Below are positions 1 through 8,574 of a stretch of 40,161 nucleotides of DNA, in pieces; the stretch's first letter is position 1; each line of letters starts with the position of its first letter. This stretch comes from Oscillatoria sp. HE19RPO (GTDB lineage: Bacteria; Cyanobacteriota; Cyanobacteriia; Cyanobacteriales; Laspinemataceae): the NCBI RefSeq assembly GCF_024220515.1, contig NZ_JAMXOT010000065.1, forward strand, positions 1-40,161. The letters are read 5' to 3'. Made by a program: the position numbers and the translations under genes. The notes beneath the pieces are model-generated. The model was given only the letters and a program-made list of their open reading frames with translations, was not told the DNA's origin and did no database searches.

Positions 1-69
1 CCGCCTTCCGGCTTGACGACGGCAATCCTCTAGCTGGGCAAATACTTCAACGATGGCGAGCTGGGACAT
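1..69 (-). CDS. ISAs1-family transposase, N-terminal fragment (runs off window)
   Basis: Reading the minus strand from the ATG at 67-69 gives a peptide beginning MSQLAIVEVFAQLEDCRRQ. It aligns residue by residue with the start of the transposase at 922-2026 (MSQITIVEAFADLEDCRRR). This is the N-terminal segment that precedes the DDE domain in ISAs1 transposases. Only 23 codons are visible, so whether the gene is intact cannot be judged. Confidence 0.75.
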   Translation of the reverse strand, partial: MSQLAIVEVFAQLEDCRRQAGRR

Positions 70-140
70 CTTGACCTGACTCCGAGAGTGAGATTACTCT
101 GTTATTCTATCAAGTTTTACATTAGAATGAAATAGCCCTG
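1..140 (-). mobile_element. Right end of an ISAs1-family insertion sequence (copy 1, cut by window edge)
   Basis: The last 17 bases (124-140, AGAATGAAATAGCCCTG) are identical to the terminal repeat of the complete element at 917-2096. The preceding 120 bases carry the start of the same kind of transposase gene and a similar leader. The two copies differ at many positions, so this is a related but distinct element and not a fresh duplicate. The rest of the element lies outside the window. Confidence 0.8.
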
Positions 141-150
141 CAAAGTAACC
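141..150. repeat. 10-bp target-site duplication, inverted copy (caaagtaacc)
   Basis: These ten bases directly abut the right terminal repeat of IS copy 1. They are the exact reverse complement of the ten bases abutting the right end of IS copy 2 (2097-2106). On the coding strand of the broken HEPN gene both read GGTTACTTTG, so they are the two halves of one target duplication. Ten bases lies in the usual 8-10 bp range of the ISAs1 family. Confidence 0.75.
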
Positions 151-551
151 ACAGTATTATCTAAAACCACTTGAAGGGCTTCCTGGAGATTGTCCGCGAT
201 CGTCTTTTTCTTAATCGTTGCATCTCAGAAACTTTTACTCAAATCGTTGAGAATCCATAATTTCTGAATTTTGGGATGGAGTTCTTGGTAGGTTAATTGC
301 TCAAGTGCAATGGCATCGTGGATAGCCTTAAGCCCATTTCTAATCGAAGGCTCAATTAAATTATAAAGCAGTAAATAGCAATGAGATTTTAAAATGGTCA
401 GGAGTTCCCGATCCACTGTATAATAGGAACCCGTAGGGAAAGCTATGGAACGCCCAGATTGAGATTCAAGCTTTTCCATTTCATTCACTAATTTAAAATA
501 ATTTTCAATTTCAACAACTCTCCCCTGAAAGTCTTGGATAAAGGTTTTCAT
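141..551 (-). pseudogene. MAE_28990/MAE_18760-like HEPN nuclease, N-terminal half (inverted, with an in-frame stop)
   Basis: The minus strand encodes MKTFIQDFQGRVVEIENYFK and then a helical region with LLLYNLIEPSIRNGLKAIHD. This matches, from memory, the N-terminal half of the cyanobacterial MAE_28990/MAE_18760 HEPN family, which is about 220-230 residues long. An in-frame TGA at 225-227 ends the frame after 108 residues, but the same frame stays open to 141 (DATIKKKT through NTVVTL). The frame then continues exactly into the other half at 2097-2403. The gene was broken by IS insertion and this half now points the opposite way. HEPN proteins are usually RNases in toxin-antitoxin or defence systems; this copy must be inactive. 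The HEPN family assignment is recognition, not a search result. Confidence 0.75.
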
Positions 552-613
552 CTGATTAGCTGATTTTTGAGCGCTTCGATTCTTTCCATAATTTTCTAGG
601 GTTGTTGGTGATG

Positions 614-916
614 CTAACGAACCGAGGGAATCCTCACCAGAGATTTGAGATGATTTTTGTCCAATAGATTACGGTCATATTGTGAAAAAAAAATATTTGA
701 TTGGTTCTTAAAAATTAAATGTGTAAATCCCTGAAATTGAATCGACTGGATACATCTTTCCTAACTATTTTATCCGCCTTATCTGATAGAATAATTGTTT
801 TTATTGAAGTATCTTTAAACTTTTTTTGTCGTGATGGAAACAAATCTTTAAAGTAAAAATCATTGAGAGAATCTAATAGGGTTAAGTTTTCTAATTGCAA
901 CTGATTGGTAATAAAA
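614..916 (-). pseudogene. Degraded gene of unknown function, cut by the IS at 917
   Basis: On the minus strand a frame is open from the IS boundary at 916 to a stop at 715, giving NQLQLENLTLLDSLNDF followed by a lysine-rich segment. A second open stretch in another frame (SQYDRNLLDKNHLKSLVRIP) runs to a stop at 614-616. Together they look like the 3' end of a gene upstream of the HEPN gene in the same orientation, damaged by a frameshift and by the insertion sequence. I do not recognise a family. The stretch is AT-rich and contains no HIP1 octamer. Confidence 0.35.
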
Positions 917-2096
917 CAGGGCTATTTCATTCTAAACAACTCCTTAATTAGTTTAAGGCAAAATCCCGCCAGACCTTGGGCTTGAGCCATATTATCAAAT
1001 CCATAAGCGCGGTATATGTGAGCGTGCAAAATTTCGAGCGACCGCCCAAATTTGAACCAAGGGTTTTGTTCTTATACGAGAAGCCTCTTCACCTTGAGTT
1101 ACATCCCGCACATAATGAACCTTGTTTTCGACTCTCCAATCACCTCGAATCCGCTTGGAAAATACTTCAGCCGTTTCAATCAAAGAGGAAACATAAAACC
1201 GAATTTTAACACTGGTTTCAATAATATTTGCTCGATGGACTTCGCGGTATGACTCAATATGAATCACGGTTTTAAGTCCCGGAAATTCCGGAATATTATC
1301 TAACTGATTACTAATACTAACCGTGCGTTTTTCAACTCGACCATGATCAACATTGTTCGATTCATGGGTCTGAATAGCTTGAAAATTGGCTTGGACTGCT
1401 TCAAGTAGACCTGATTGGTTGCCTTTGAGCGCCCCAATATAGTCATTCCCACTGTCTACGATGACTTGAGCCGTTTTTTTTGGGTACTGATTGCATCAAA
1501 AGCGAACACTACACCCTTGAGGGCCATATCTTTGATAAATGCGGGTAAGGCCGTGATTTCATTAGTTTTTGAATCAACTTCATAGGGGTCGAGAATCAGC
1601 CCTCGTTCTACGATGTAAGCACTTGCCTTCCATAATGGCCGGATGAGAATCTACATTAGCGTCATCATTAATCGCTTCATAATACCATAGCAAAACTTTG
1701 CCGTCCACTGCAATAGTTTCGCTTTCTATTGGGTCAATCCCCAAAAAACTGGATAAACAGGCTGAGTAGCGTTGTTGATCAATTCGTAGTAACGTTCGTC
1801 TTATCGTACTGTAGGAGGGTAAGCGGTCTTTTTCAGGTTTGAACAATTCCAACAGTTCATCATAGTAGGCTTTTAACCAATCTTCAATCGCTATAAAACC
1901 CCTATTTCCTGCCGCAACGGCCACGGTAAATAAGGCTAGACAGAGGCTTGGTTGATGACGCATTCCCGCTCTACGACGGCAATCCTCAAGATCCGCAAAT
2001 GCTTCAACAATTGTTATTTGGGACATTTTGACCTAAACCCTCGGTGAGATTAATCTGTTATTCTATCAGGTCTTAAACTAGAATGAAATAGCCCTG
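917..2096 (-). mobile_element. Complete ISAs1-family insertion sequence (copy 2), about 1.18 kb
   Basis: The element is bounded by perfect 17-bp inverted repeats: CAGGGCTATTTCATTCT at 917-933 and its reverse complement at 2080-2096. It contains one transposase gene that starts about 55 bp inside the right repeat and ends with a stop inside the left repeat. Size and organisation fit the ISAs1 family. The ten bases flanking the left end (907-916) do not match those flanking the right end (2097-2106), so the locus has rearranged since a simple insertion. Confidence 0.85.
922..2026 (-). pseudogene. ISAs1-family DDE transposase, frameshifted
   Basis: The frame starts at the ATG at 2024-2026 and gives an ISAs1-type N-terminus and the first catalytic-region motif SETIAVDGKVL. 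It breaks near 1620. In other frames the homology continues as SAYIVERGLILDPYEVDS, then after an 8-T/A run near 1481 as VIVDSGNDYIGALKGNQ, DHGRVEKRTV and WRVENKVHYVRDV. A third break near 1000 precedes the family-typical end LIKELFRMK, whose stop lies in the terminal repeat. With at least three frame breaks the enzyme is dead unless supplied in trans. Full length would be about 370 residues, normal for the family. Confidence 0.85.
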
Positions 2097-2106
2097 GGTT
2101 ACTTTG
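2097..2106. repeat. 10-bp target-site duplication, second copy (ggttactttg)
   Basis: These bases directly follow the right terminal repeat of IS copy 2. They are the reverse complement of 141-150. See that entry for the interpretation. Confidence 0.75.
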
Positions 2107-2403
2107 GACCCGAATAATATTCCGATTTCAGGTAATTTAGATGCTCAGACTATTAAAGGGCTGATGGAAATGTATGGAGTTTTTGGGCTTTTGCCCTTTT
2201 CGGAAAGAATCATCCATCCGGTGCTTAATTTTGTGGTAAAAATTCGCTGTGACTTGGCTCATGGGAATGTTTCTTTTTATGAGGCTTCCAATCAAATCCT
2301 TTGGAGTGAATTGCTTGAAGACAAAGAAAAGATAGCGATCTATTTAGCGCAGGTGTTACAAAATATTGAAAATTACATTGACAATCACAGGTATAAAACA
2401 TAA
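2097..2403 (+). pseudogene. MAE_28990/MAE_18760-like HEPN nuclease, C-terminal half
   Basis: The frame read through the target duplication (GTT ACT TTG) continues LDPNNIPISGNLDAQTIKGL and contains KIRCDLAHG, the R-x4-H motif of HEPN RNases. It ends QNIENYIDNH at a stop at 2401-2403. Joined at the duplicated ten bases to the half at 141-551, it gives one uninterrupted family-length frame of about 235 residues apart from a single TGA. As it stands the fragment has no start codon of its own and follows the IS end directly, so it is a remnant. The low-scoring frames after it (2404-2740) look non-coding. Confidence 0.75.
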
Positions 2404-2707
2404 ATTTGAGAATTGGGATGCCGATCATTTGCTAGATTCGGTTAATTATCATGGAGGGAGTGACCGGGCGGTTAGGATCCATCCCTGTCCCTCGCTCAAT
2501 TTGGACGCTACGACAAAATCGGCTCCCCGGGACAATGCCTGGGATGTGGCAGCATTCCTGGACCCCTATTACCGACAACCGATCAACTCTCGGAATTTTC
2601 CTAAACCGGGGGTCAGATTCAACAGACACCCACAACGCCTTTTGGGTCTCTTGTCGAATCTTCTAACTTTTGCGAGAATGAGAACATCAAACAGTAAGTT
2701 CATAATC

Positions 2708-2738
2708 GGGCTAATCTCAGATTAGACCCAATTTTTTT
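2708..2738 (+). terminator. Terminator-like hairpin with T run, directly before the NACHT start codon
   Basis: GGGCTAAT pairs with ATTAGACCC (one bulged A) around a CTCAG loop and is followed by seven T residues. The T run ends three bases before the ATG at 2741. The rest of 2404-2740 shows no convincing gene. The hairpin may end read-through transcription from the IS side or attenuate the NACHT gene. Confidence 0.5.
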
Positions 2739-2740
2739 AT

Positions 2741-5203
2741 ATGATGATTCCCCGAAAAACGATTGTTGCGGATGGCGCTACCAGTATCGCCCAAATTGCG
2801 ACGGATACGCTGTCGGAAGATAAGAGTAAATTATTGGGGATTTTTCCCCGAACTCTGGATAAAAAAACTAAGGAGGCGATCGCCTCGGCTTCGGAGACTT
2901 ATGTCAATCTCTATCTCCAACGGTATGCCACGATTGATCTGTTAGGAACGCGCGATCCCCTGCCGTTAGAATCCCTCTATGTGGAGATGCAGGTGAGGGA
3001 GATGGATGCGCCGGGAATGGCGAATCTGAATGCTTCCCCAGTGGAGTCTACTCCCCAATCCCCGATCGCCGTGCTCAATGAACGGGATCGGGTGATGCTC
3101 TGGGGTGCACCCGGTTCCGGAAAGTCACTCTTACTGAGGAAAATCGGCCTGGAAGCCCTCCGGGGAACCCGGTTCGGGGGGGTGATAAGGCGCGGGTATA
3201 TTCCGGTGTTTATCCCGGTGAAAACCTTGAGTGGGGGGGATGGGGAAATTGAAAAAGCGATCGCCGATGAGTTTCGTCGCTGTAGTTTTCCGGCGGCGGA
3301 ACGACTGGTGCGAGAGGCACTCGCTCAAGGTCGATTTTTGATTTTACTGGATGATTTGCATACCATTCCCTCGTTTGCAAATGCGGAGGCGACTGCCCGT
3401 CTGGAAGGGTTTATCGAAACTTATCCCAAAAATCGCTATGTAGCTTGTTCCCGATCCGGGGTCTTTCACCATCCCTGGCGCAGCTTTCATTCCGTGGCGA
3501 TCGCCTCGTTAGATGAGGTACAACAGGCGAATTTGATCCGACATTGGTATAACACCCCGTCCGCTACAACCCCGAGTGGTGAGTTGCTGTTAGCGGATTT
3601 ACAACGCCCGGAAAATGCTTACGCCCGGTCCTTGGCAGAGTTCCCCCTCTCACTGACCTTGCTCTGCCTGGTCTACGATCGCTCTCACTCCATCCCAGAA
3701 AATCGGGCAGGGCTTTATCTACAAACTTCTCACATTTTACTGGAAGCCGCAGGAAACATTCCCACGACCCCGGGATCGGCGGCGAGTCCGGAAATGAATC
3801 GGGAATTGGCCAAATTGTGGCTGGCACAATTAGCCTTCCGCAGTGCGATCGCTGAACGTTCGGTTTTTTCCGGGGCTGATTTGAGCAGTCGGATTCCTGT
3901 GCATTTGTTGGATTTGCATAAAGATGAGTATTTCCCCTTTTCTGTACCAACGAATGTCAATGCGAATGCCACGGAAAATTTAAACAAAAATCCCCCCCCT
4001 CTCAACCCAGCGCGTAAAAATTCCTTGCCGACGGTTCCCACGAATCCCCATGAAAAGGCCAATCATCCCTCGAACAAAAATCCCGGGGTATCCCTGACGC
4101 CTACTATTGGGGAAACCCGCTATCGGGTGGAGAAAATGCTGGAGAAAATCGCCTTGCGCTCGGGTTTGTTGCTGCAAATTGGCCCGGATCGCTTTGCCTT
4201 CACTCAAGTGACTTGGCAAGAATATTTTACCGCAATTTATATCGATACTTATTATTTAGCGGCTCAAATTTCGGCTAAAAATCTGACTTTGCGCTACTGG
4301 CAAGAAATCTTTTTATTTGTGTCCGGTATCCGCTATCCCACGGCGGATAAATTACTAATTTTGATGGAATCAGCGGCTCAAAAGTACCTGAAAACCAGTA
4401 AGTTGCGATCGCTGTTGCGATGGGCCTCGGAATCCACGGAGGAGGATGATGGACCGCTTCCCATTGCCGCCAAACGCACGGCAGCGCTGTTTTTAGTGTT
4501 GAGCTTGAACGCCACCTTAGAACCGGATTTATCGTTGGAAAATCCCTATCCTACGGATAGCCTGATTCAGCAATTGAAGCAGCGGGGGGAAGTAGAATCG
4601 CCGGAGAATGTGGCGTTAAGTCTATGCGAAATTTTAGGGTTCAATTTGTCTGAATTGCTCAATCGTGCTGGCCGGTTAGCGGAGGATTTTACCAAAAATT
4701 TGGCGTTTATTTGCGATCGCCCGTTGGATGTGGAAAAATCGGCGGGGGAACTGACTCGGGGTCTGGCGCGAAAATTGGCCCGCGATCGCACGCGACAATT
4801 GGTTCTGGATTGGGATTATTTACTCGATTCCCCCAGCAATTTTGCACTGGATCGCGCCGGAGATTTGGCGTTTGTCAGTATTTTGACTCGCTTGGTGGAA
4901 GAGGTGGGGGTTTTTAAAGATTGCCAAGAGGCGATCGCTGCTTTGCAATCCCTGCAAACGGAGATTCCCGATACCAATGCCGCCTATCAAGTGCATTATG
5001 AGTTTCGCGATCGCCTTCGTCAAACTTGGTTAACTGCTCTCAATTTGTCCAGCGATCGCCTGAAGTTATCCCCGGAGGAAAAGCAGGCATTAGGGGATTA
5101 TTTTTATGCCAATGGGTTGATAGTCCGCTGCTACCATGCCGCATCAAAAGTCACCCCCGCCACCTGGAAAGTCATTCAAGGACGAATGCTACGGGGGAAT
5201 TAG
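2741..5203 (+). CDS. NACHT-domain STAND NTPase (820 aa)
   Basis: The protein has a Walker A motif GAPGSGKS at residues 122-129, Walker B FLILLDDLHTIP at about 199-210, and a sensor-like NRYVACSR at 231-238. A later segment FAFTQVTWQEYFTAIYI is typical of the winged-helix end of NACHT NTPases. Residues 1-115 are a short helical N-terminus without an effector domain I can name. Residues about 395-460 are an Asn/Pro-rich linker, and the last 250 residues are helical with no recognisable leucine-rich or WD40 repeats. NACHT proteins of this type are often signalling or antiphage STAND ATPases; the role here is inferred. The gene stands alone, converges on mscS 14 bp away, and contains many HIP1 octamers, so it is long resident. 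The start is the first ATG after the T run at 2731-2738; no clear ribosome site precedes it. Confidence 0.85.
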   Translation: MMIPRKTIVADGATSIAQIATDTLSEDKSKLLGIFPRTLDKKTKEAIASASETYVNLYLQRYATIDLLGTRDPLPLESLYVEMQVREMDAPGMANLNASPVESTPQSPIAVLNERDRVMLWGAPGSGKSLLLRKIGLEALRGTRFGGVIRRGYIPVFIPVKTLSGGDGEIEKAIADEFRRCSFPAAERLVREALAQGRFLILLDDLHTIPSFANAEATARLEGFIETYPKNRYVACSRSGVFHHPWRSFHSVAIASLDEVQQANLIRHWYNTPSATTPSGELLLADLQRPENAYARSLAEFPLSLTLLCLVYDRSHSIPENRAGLYLQTSHILLEAAGNIPTTPGSAASPEMNRELAKLWLAQLAFRSAIAERSVFSGADLSSRIPVHLLDLHKDEYFPFSVPTNVNANATENLNKNPPPLNPARKNSLPTVPTNPHEKANHPSNKNPGVSLTPTIGETRYRVEKMLEKIALRSGLLLQIGPDRFAFTQVTWQEYFTAIYIDTYYLAAQISAKNLTLRYWQEIFLFVSGIRYPTADKLLILMESAAQKYLKTSKLRSLLRWASESTEEDDGPLPIAAKRTAALFLVLSLNATLEPDLSLENPYPTDSLIQQLKQRGEVESPENVALSLCEILGFNLSELLNRAGRLAEDFTKNLAFICDRPLDVEKSAGELTRGLARKLARDRTRQLVLDWDYLLDSPSNFALDRAGDLAFVSILTRLVEEVGVFKDCQEAIAALQSLQTEIPDTNAAYQVHYEFRDRLRQTWLTALNLSSDRLKLSPEEKQALGDYFYANGLIVRCYHAASKVTPATWKVIQGRMLRGN

Positions 5204-5217
5204 GAATCCCAGGGTTG

Positions 5218-6111
5218 TTAACCTCCATACGAATCACCATTTCCCGAAATGGGACTATTATCCGCAAACTTTTCTTGGTCATAATAATACAGGGTGCGGA
5301 TGGGATAGGGAATATTGATATTGGCGCGATCGCAAGCTGCTTTTAAGGCGATCGCCACTTTCGTTTGAACCCGTCGCACCGAGGGCCTCTCCGGTTCCGT
5401 CCAATATCGCACCATCATATCAATTGAACTCTCCCCAAACCCCAGAACATCAACTTCCGGTTCCGGTTTCGATAACACCCCCGGAACTTGGGACACCGCA
5501 TCCAGTAGCGTATCTACGGCTTTCGGTAAGGGAGTATTATAATCCACCCCAATTTCTAAATCCGTGCGCCGATAGGAAAACGCTGTCCTAACTTGCACCG
5601 CATTGGTAAAAACTGACGCATTTGGAATCACAACTCGTTCCCCTTGATAGGTGCGAATTTGCGTCGAACGAATCGCAATTTCCTCCACCGTTCCCTCATA
5701 TCCTTCTACAACAATTTGGTCTCCTAGTCTAAAGGGTTCCTGCAATAACAGCAAAATTCCCGCTAGGAAATTTTTAAAAATATCCTGAAAGGCAAAACCA
5801 ATGGCAACGGAACTTAACCCCAATAACCCAATAATATCTCCTAATGCCAAACCGGGAAATGCCAGAACACAGGCGACAATAATTCCCACAGACCAGGCTG
5901 CAACATACGCCGTTTGAACCATTAACATTCGGAGGGATTGACTCTTGAAAACTCGCCGTCCTGCCGCCATTGTTAGCCGACGAACTACATTGGCAGCATA
6001 CCAAGTAATACACAAAACAACTAACGCAATAAAAATTGCCGGTAACAGTGCTACTCCTTGAGCAATCAGGTTAATCAGGGTGGCTTGGATTTCTTTCAAC
6101 ACTAGGTTCAT
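5218..6111 (-). CDS. MscS-family small-conductance mechanosensitive channel (297 aa)
   Basis: Three hydrophobic segments lie within the first 130 residues. They are followed by the MscS pore-lining and beta-domain signature, visible as GLSSVAIGFAFQDIFKNFLA and then LLLLQEPFRLGDQI. The C-terminal half is the cytoplasmic vestibule domain. The length is close to the 286 residues of E. coli MscS. The protein acts in the inner membrane, opening under tension during hypo-osmotic shock. It is transcribed toward the NACHT gene with only 14 bp between the two stop codons, so the two may influence each other's 3' ends. Cyanobacteria carry several MscS paralogues, so no specific symbol is given. Confidence 0.93.
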   Translation of the reverse strand: MNLVLKEIQATLINLIAQGVALLPAIFIALVVLCITWYAANVVRRLTMAAGRRVFKSQSLRMLMVQTAYVAAWSVGIIVACVLAFPGLALGDIIGLLGLSSVAIGFAFQDIFKNFLAGILLLLQEPFRLGDQIVVEGYEGTVEEIAIRSTQIRTYQGERVVIPNASVFTNAVQVRTAFSYRRTDLEIGVDYNTPLPKAVDTLLDAVSQVPGVLSKPEPEVDVLGFGESSIDMMVRYWTEPERPSVRRVQTKVAIALKAACDRANINIPYPIRTLYYYDQEKFADNSPISGNGDSYGG

Positions 6112-6237
6112 ATTAATGATTGATTTAAAATGGCAAAAAGGTCACGGTTTTGATGCCGGTGACCCGCAAAGGCGTAGGTTCAAACCGACCCCTTTGATGG
6201 TAATTCAGAGATAATCCCGGGATATCCATTGATTCCC

Positions 6238-6909
6238 TCACGGTTTTATCCCCGTCACCCCGACTCGCGCATCTCCCCAACGATGGATTTTAATCTCGGA
6301 AAAGCCCGACTGCCGAGCATAAGTTTCTAATTCCTCTCCTGTCGAACACATACTCAAATAAGCCGGACGTCGATCGATCGGGTAAGCATAACCCGCCATA
6401 AACACCTCCCATCCATGACTGGAGGTCAAATCTACATTATCAAAAAAGCAGCGTCCCCCGGACTTTAACACGCGAAATGCTTCTTGTAAATACTGATAGC
6501 GGTCCCACTCATACAGATGCATAAACACTACCGTACAGTAGACCAAATCAATGGAATTATCGGCAATTTCCTGTAATCCAACCCCACTCAATTCGATTAA
6601 TTCAATATTATATAACCCGTCCAGACGTTGCGCGGCATAGTGGAGCATATTCGCCGAAATATCGGTGCCGATCCATTTTTGGCATTTGGGACTTAAAAAC
6701 TTGCCAACGCGACCCACCCCACAGCCTATTTCTAAACAAATATCCTGGGGTTGAATCCCGACAAAATTCTCAATTCGATTCACCGTATTCAGTCCGGTGC
6801 GGTCTAATTCGGCTTCGTCCGTATGTCCCGCCACATACAGTTTCGCCTCATCCATATTGGCGGCGAGGTTGTCCCAGGTTGCCTTATATTGCGATCGCTC
6901 CTGAATCAT
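6238..6909 (-). CDS. Class I SAM-dependent methyltransferase
   Basis: The glycine-rich SAM-binding motif ICLEIGCGVGRVGKFL, the acidic loop WIGTDISANML and the post-motif VLKSGGRCFFDN define a Rossmann-fold methyltransferase of the type 11/25 group. The substrate cannot be read from the sequence. I placed the start at the ATG at 6907-6909 (223 residues). An in-frame GTG at 6951 would add 14 weakly conserved-looking residues, and a TATTAT box lies so close to it that transcription probably starts there. The gene is divergent from miaB. Confidence 0.85.
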   Translation of the reverse strand: MIQERSQYKATWDNLAANMDEAKLYVAGHTDEAELDRTGLNTVNRIENFVGIQPQDICLEIGCGVGRVGKFLSPKCQKWIGTDISANMLHYAAQRLDGLYNIELIELSGVGLQEIADNSIDLVYCTVVFMHLYEWDRYQYLQEAFRVLKSGGRCFFDNVDLTSSHGWEVFMAGYAYPIDRRPAYLSMCSTGEELETYARQSGFSEIKIHRWGDARVGVTGIKP

Positions 6910-7081
6910 AGGGTTCTGATTTCCATTCTCAGTGGGTAAAATTGACGGCACGCTTTATAATAATAGTTTATGTTTGCATCCGAGTCATGGCTTTCCCCGG
7001 GGCGACTGCCGCCCATAGCCGGTTGAATGCCAGACTGCCATTGACCCAACAGGCCCGTTCATTTGCGAAAAATAGCACGTT

Positions 7082-8446
7082 ATGTCCTCTATTCCTCGTC
7101 GTTACCACATCACCACCTTCGGCTGTCAGATGAACAAAGCTGACTCCGAACGCATGGCAGGTATCCTGGAAAATATGGGGTTCCAGTTTTCCGAAGACCC
7201 CAACCAAGCCGACCTCATCCTCTACAATACCTGCTCAATTCGGGATAATGCCGAGCATAAAGTTTATTCTTACCTAGGCAGGCAAGCTAAACGCAAACTC
7301 CAACACCCCAACCTTACCCTCATCGTTGCCGGTTGCGTGGCACAACAGGAAGGAGAAGCACTCCTGCGCCGGGTGCCGGAATTGGATATGGTCATGGGAC
7401 CCCAACACGCCAACCGCCTAGAGGATTTGCTCGAACAGGTGTTCGCCGGGAACCAAGTGGTAGCGACGGAGGCGGTGCATATCATGGAGGATATCACCAA
7501 ACCGCGCCGGGAGAGCCAAGTTACTGCCTGGGTGAACGTGATTTACGGCTGTAACGAACGCTGCACCTATTGCATTGTCCCCTCCGTGCGTGGCATCGAA
7601 CAATCGCGCACCCCAGAAGCAATCCGCGCCGAAATGGAAGAACTCGGACGCCAGGGATACAAAGAAGTCACCTTGCTGGGTCAAAATATCGACGCCTACG
7701 GCAGAGATTTACCGGGAACTACACCGGAGGGAAGACATTTACATACCCTGACGGATTTGCTCTATTTCGTCCATGATGTCCCGGGAATTGAACGGATTCG
7801 CTTTGCCACCTCTCACCCGCGCTATTTCACTGAGAGATTAATTCGGGCTTGTCAGGAATTGCCGAAACTTTGCGAACATTTTCATATCCCCTTTCAATCG
7901 GGGGATAACGACATATTGAAGGCGATGGCGCGGGGTTATACCCAGGAAAAATATCGTCGAATTATTGATATGATTCGCCACTATATGCCCGATGCTTCTA
8001 TCAGTGCCGATGCGATTGTCGGCTTTCCTGGGGAAACCGAGGAGCAGTTTGAAAATACGCTAAAGCTGTTAGAAGAGATTAGCTTTGATATGCTCAATAC
8101 TGCTGCCTATTCCCCACGTCCGGGGACACCGGCGGCGGTGTGGGAGAATCAGTTGAGTGAAGAGGTGAAAAGCGATCGCCTGCAACGGTTGAATCACTTA
8201 GTATCTATCAAGGCAGCCGAGCGATCGCAACGGTATCTCGGGCGAATTGAAGAGGTCTTAGTCGAGGAGCAAAATGCCAAAGACCCCACTCAAGTCATGG
8301 GAAGAACACGCGGCAACCGCCTCACCTTCTTCACCGGGGATATCAATCAGTTAAAGGGACAGTTAGTCCAGGTGAAGATTACCGAATCCCGCGCCTTCAG
8401 TTTGTCTGGGGAGGCGATTTCCGTCCCTCAACCGGCTTTGGTTTAA
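7082..8446 (+). CDS. miaB: tRNA-2-methylthio-N6-dimethylallyladenosine synthase MiaB (454 aa)
   Basis: MiaB adds a methylthio group to i6A37 of tRNAs reading UNN codons, using two [4Fe-4S] clusters. The N-terminal MTTase domain holds cysteines 15 (FGCQMN), 51 (YNTCS) and 85 (AGCVAQ). The radical-SAM triad is GCNERCTYC, with Cys157, Cys161 and Cys164. A TRAM domain occupies the last 60 residues (VLVEEQNAK through LVQVKI). Length and motif order fit bacterial MiaB, and the N-terminus [21 protein letters not shown] is that of cyanobacterial MiaB. The gene stands alone and is followed by a strong terminator at 8477. Confidence 0.96.
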   Translation: MSSIPRRYHITTFGCQMNKADSERMAGILENMGFQFSEDPNQADLILYNTCSIRDNAEHKVYSYLGRQAKRKLQHPNLTLIVAGCVAQQEGEALLRRVPELDMVMGPQHANRLEDLLEQVFAGNQVVATEAVHIMEDITKPRRESQVTAWVNVIYGCNERCTYCIVPSVRGIEQSRTPEAIRAEMEELGRQGYKEVTLLGQNIDAYGRDLPGTTPEGRHLHTLTDLLYFVHDVPGIERIRFATSHPRYFTERLIRACQELPKLCEHFHIPFQSGDNDILKAMARGYTQEKYRRIIDMIRHYMPDASISADAIVGFPGETEEQFENTLKLLEEISFDMLNTAAYSPRPGTPAAVWENQLSEEVKSDRLQRLNHLVSIKAAERSQRYLGRIEEVLVEEQNAKDPTQVMGRTRGNRLTFFTGDINQLKGQLVQVKITESRAFSLSGEAISVPQPALV

Positions 8447-8476
8447 GGGCGATTACCACCTAAGTGAGTTGTAGAG

Positions 8477-8504
8477 AACCCCGGTTTTTTTACCGGGGTT
8501 TTTC
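8477..8504 (+). terminator. Rho-independent terminator of miaB
   Basis: AACCCCGGT at 8477-8485 pairs perfectly with ACCGGGGTT at 8492-8500 around a T6 loop and is followed by further T residues. It starts 30 bp after the miaB stop codon. The flanking sequence on the other strand is poorer, so it probably works for miaB only. Confidence 0.85.
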
Positions 8505-8574
8505 AGGTTGAAAGGGGGGATATCTCGCTGCTGTTTTCCAGACTTATCAGTACCGGATTGAGTAGAAGTCATGA

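Noticed and set aside
2366-2725. Open frame after the HEPN fragment (119 codons)
   Set aside because: Its start overlaps the HEPN fragment, its composition is not protein-like, competing frames on both strands are equally long, and no ribosome site is present.
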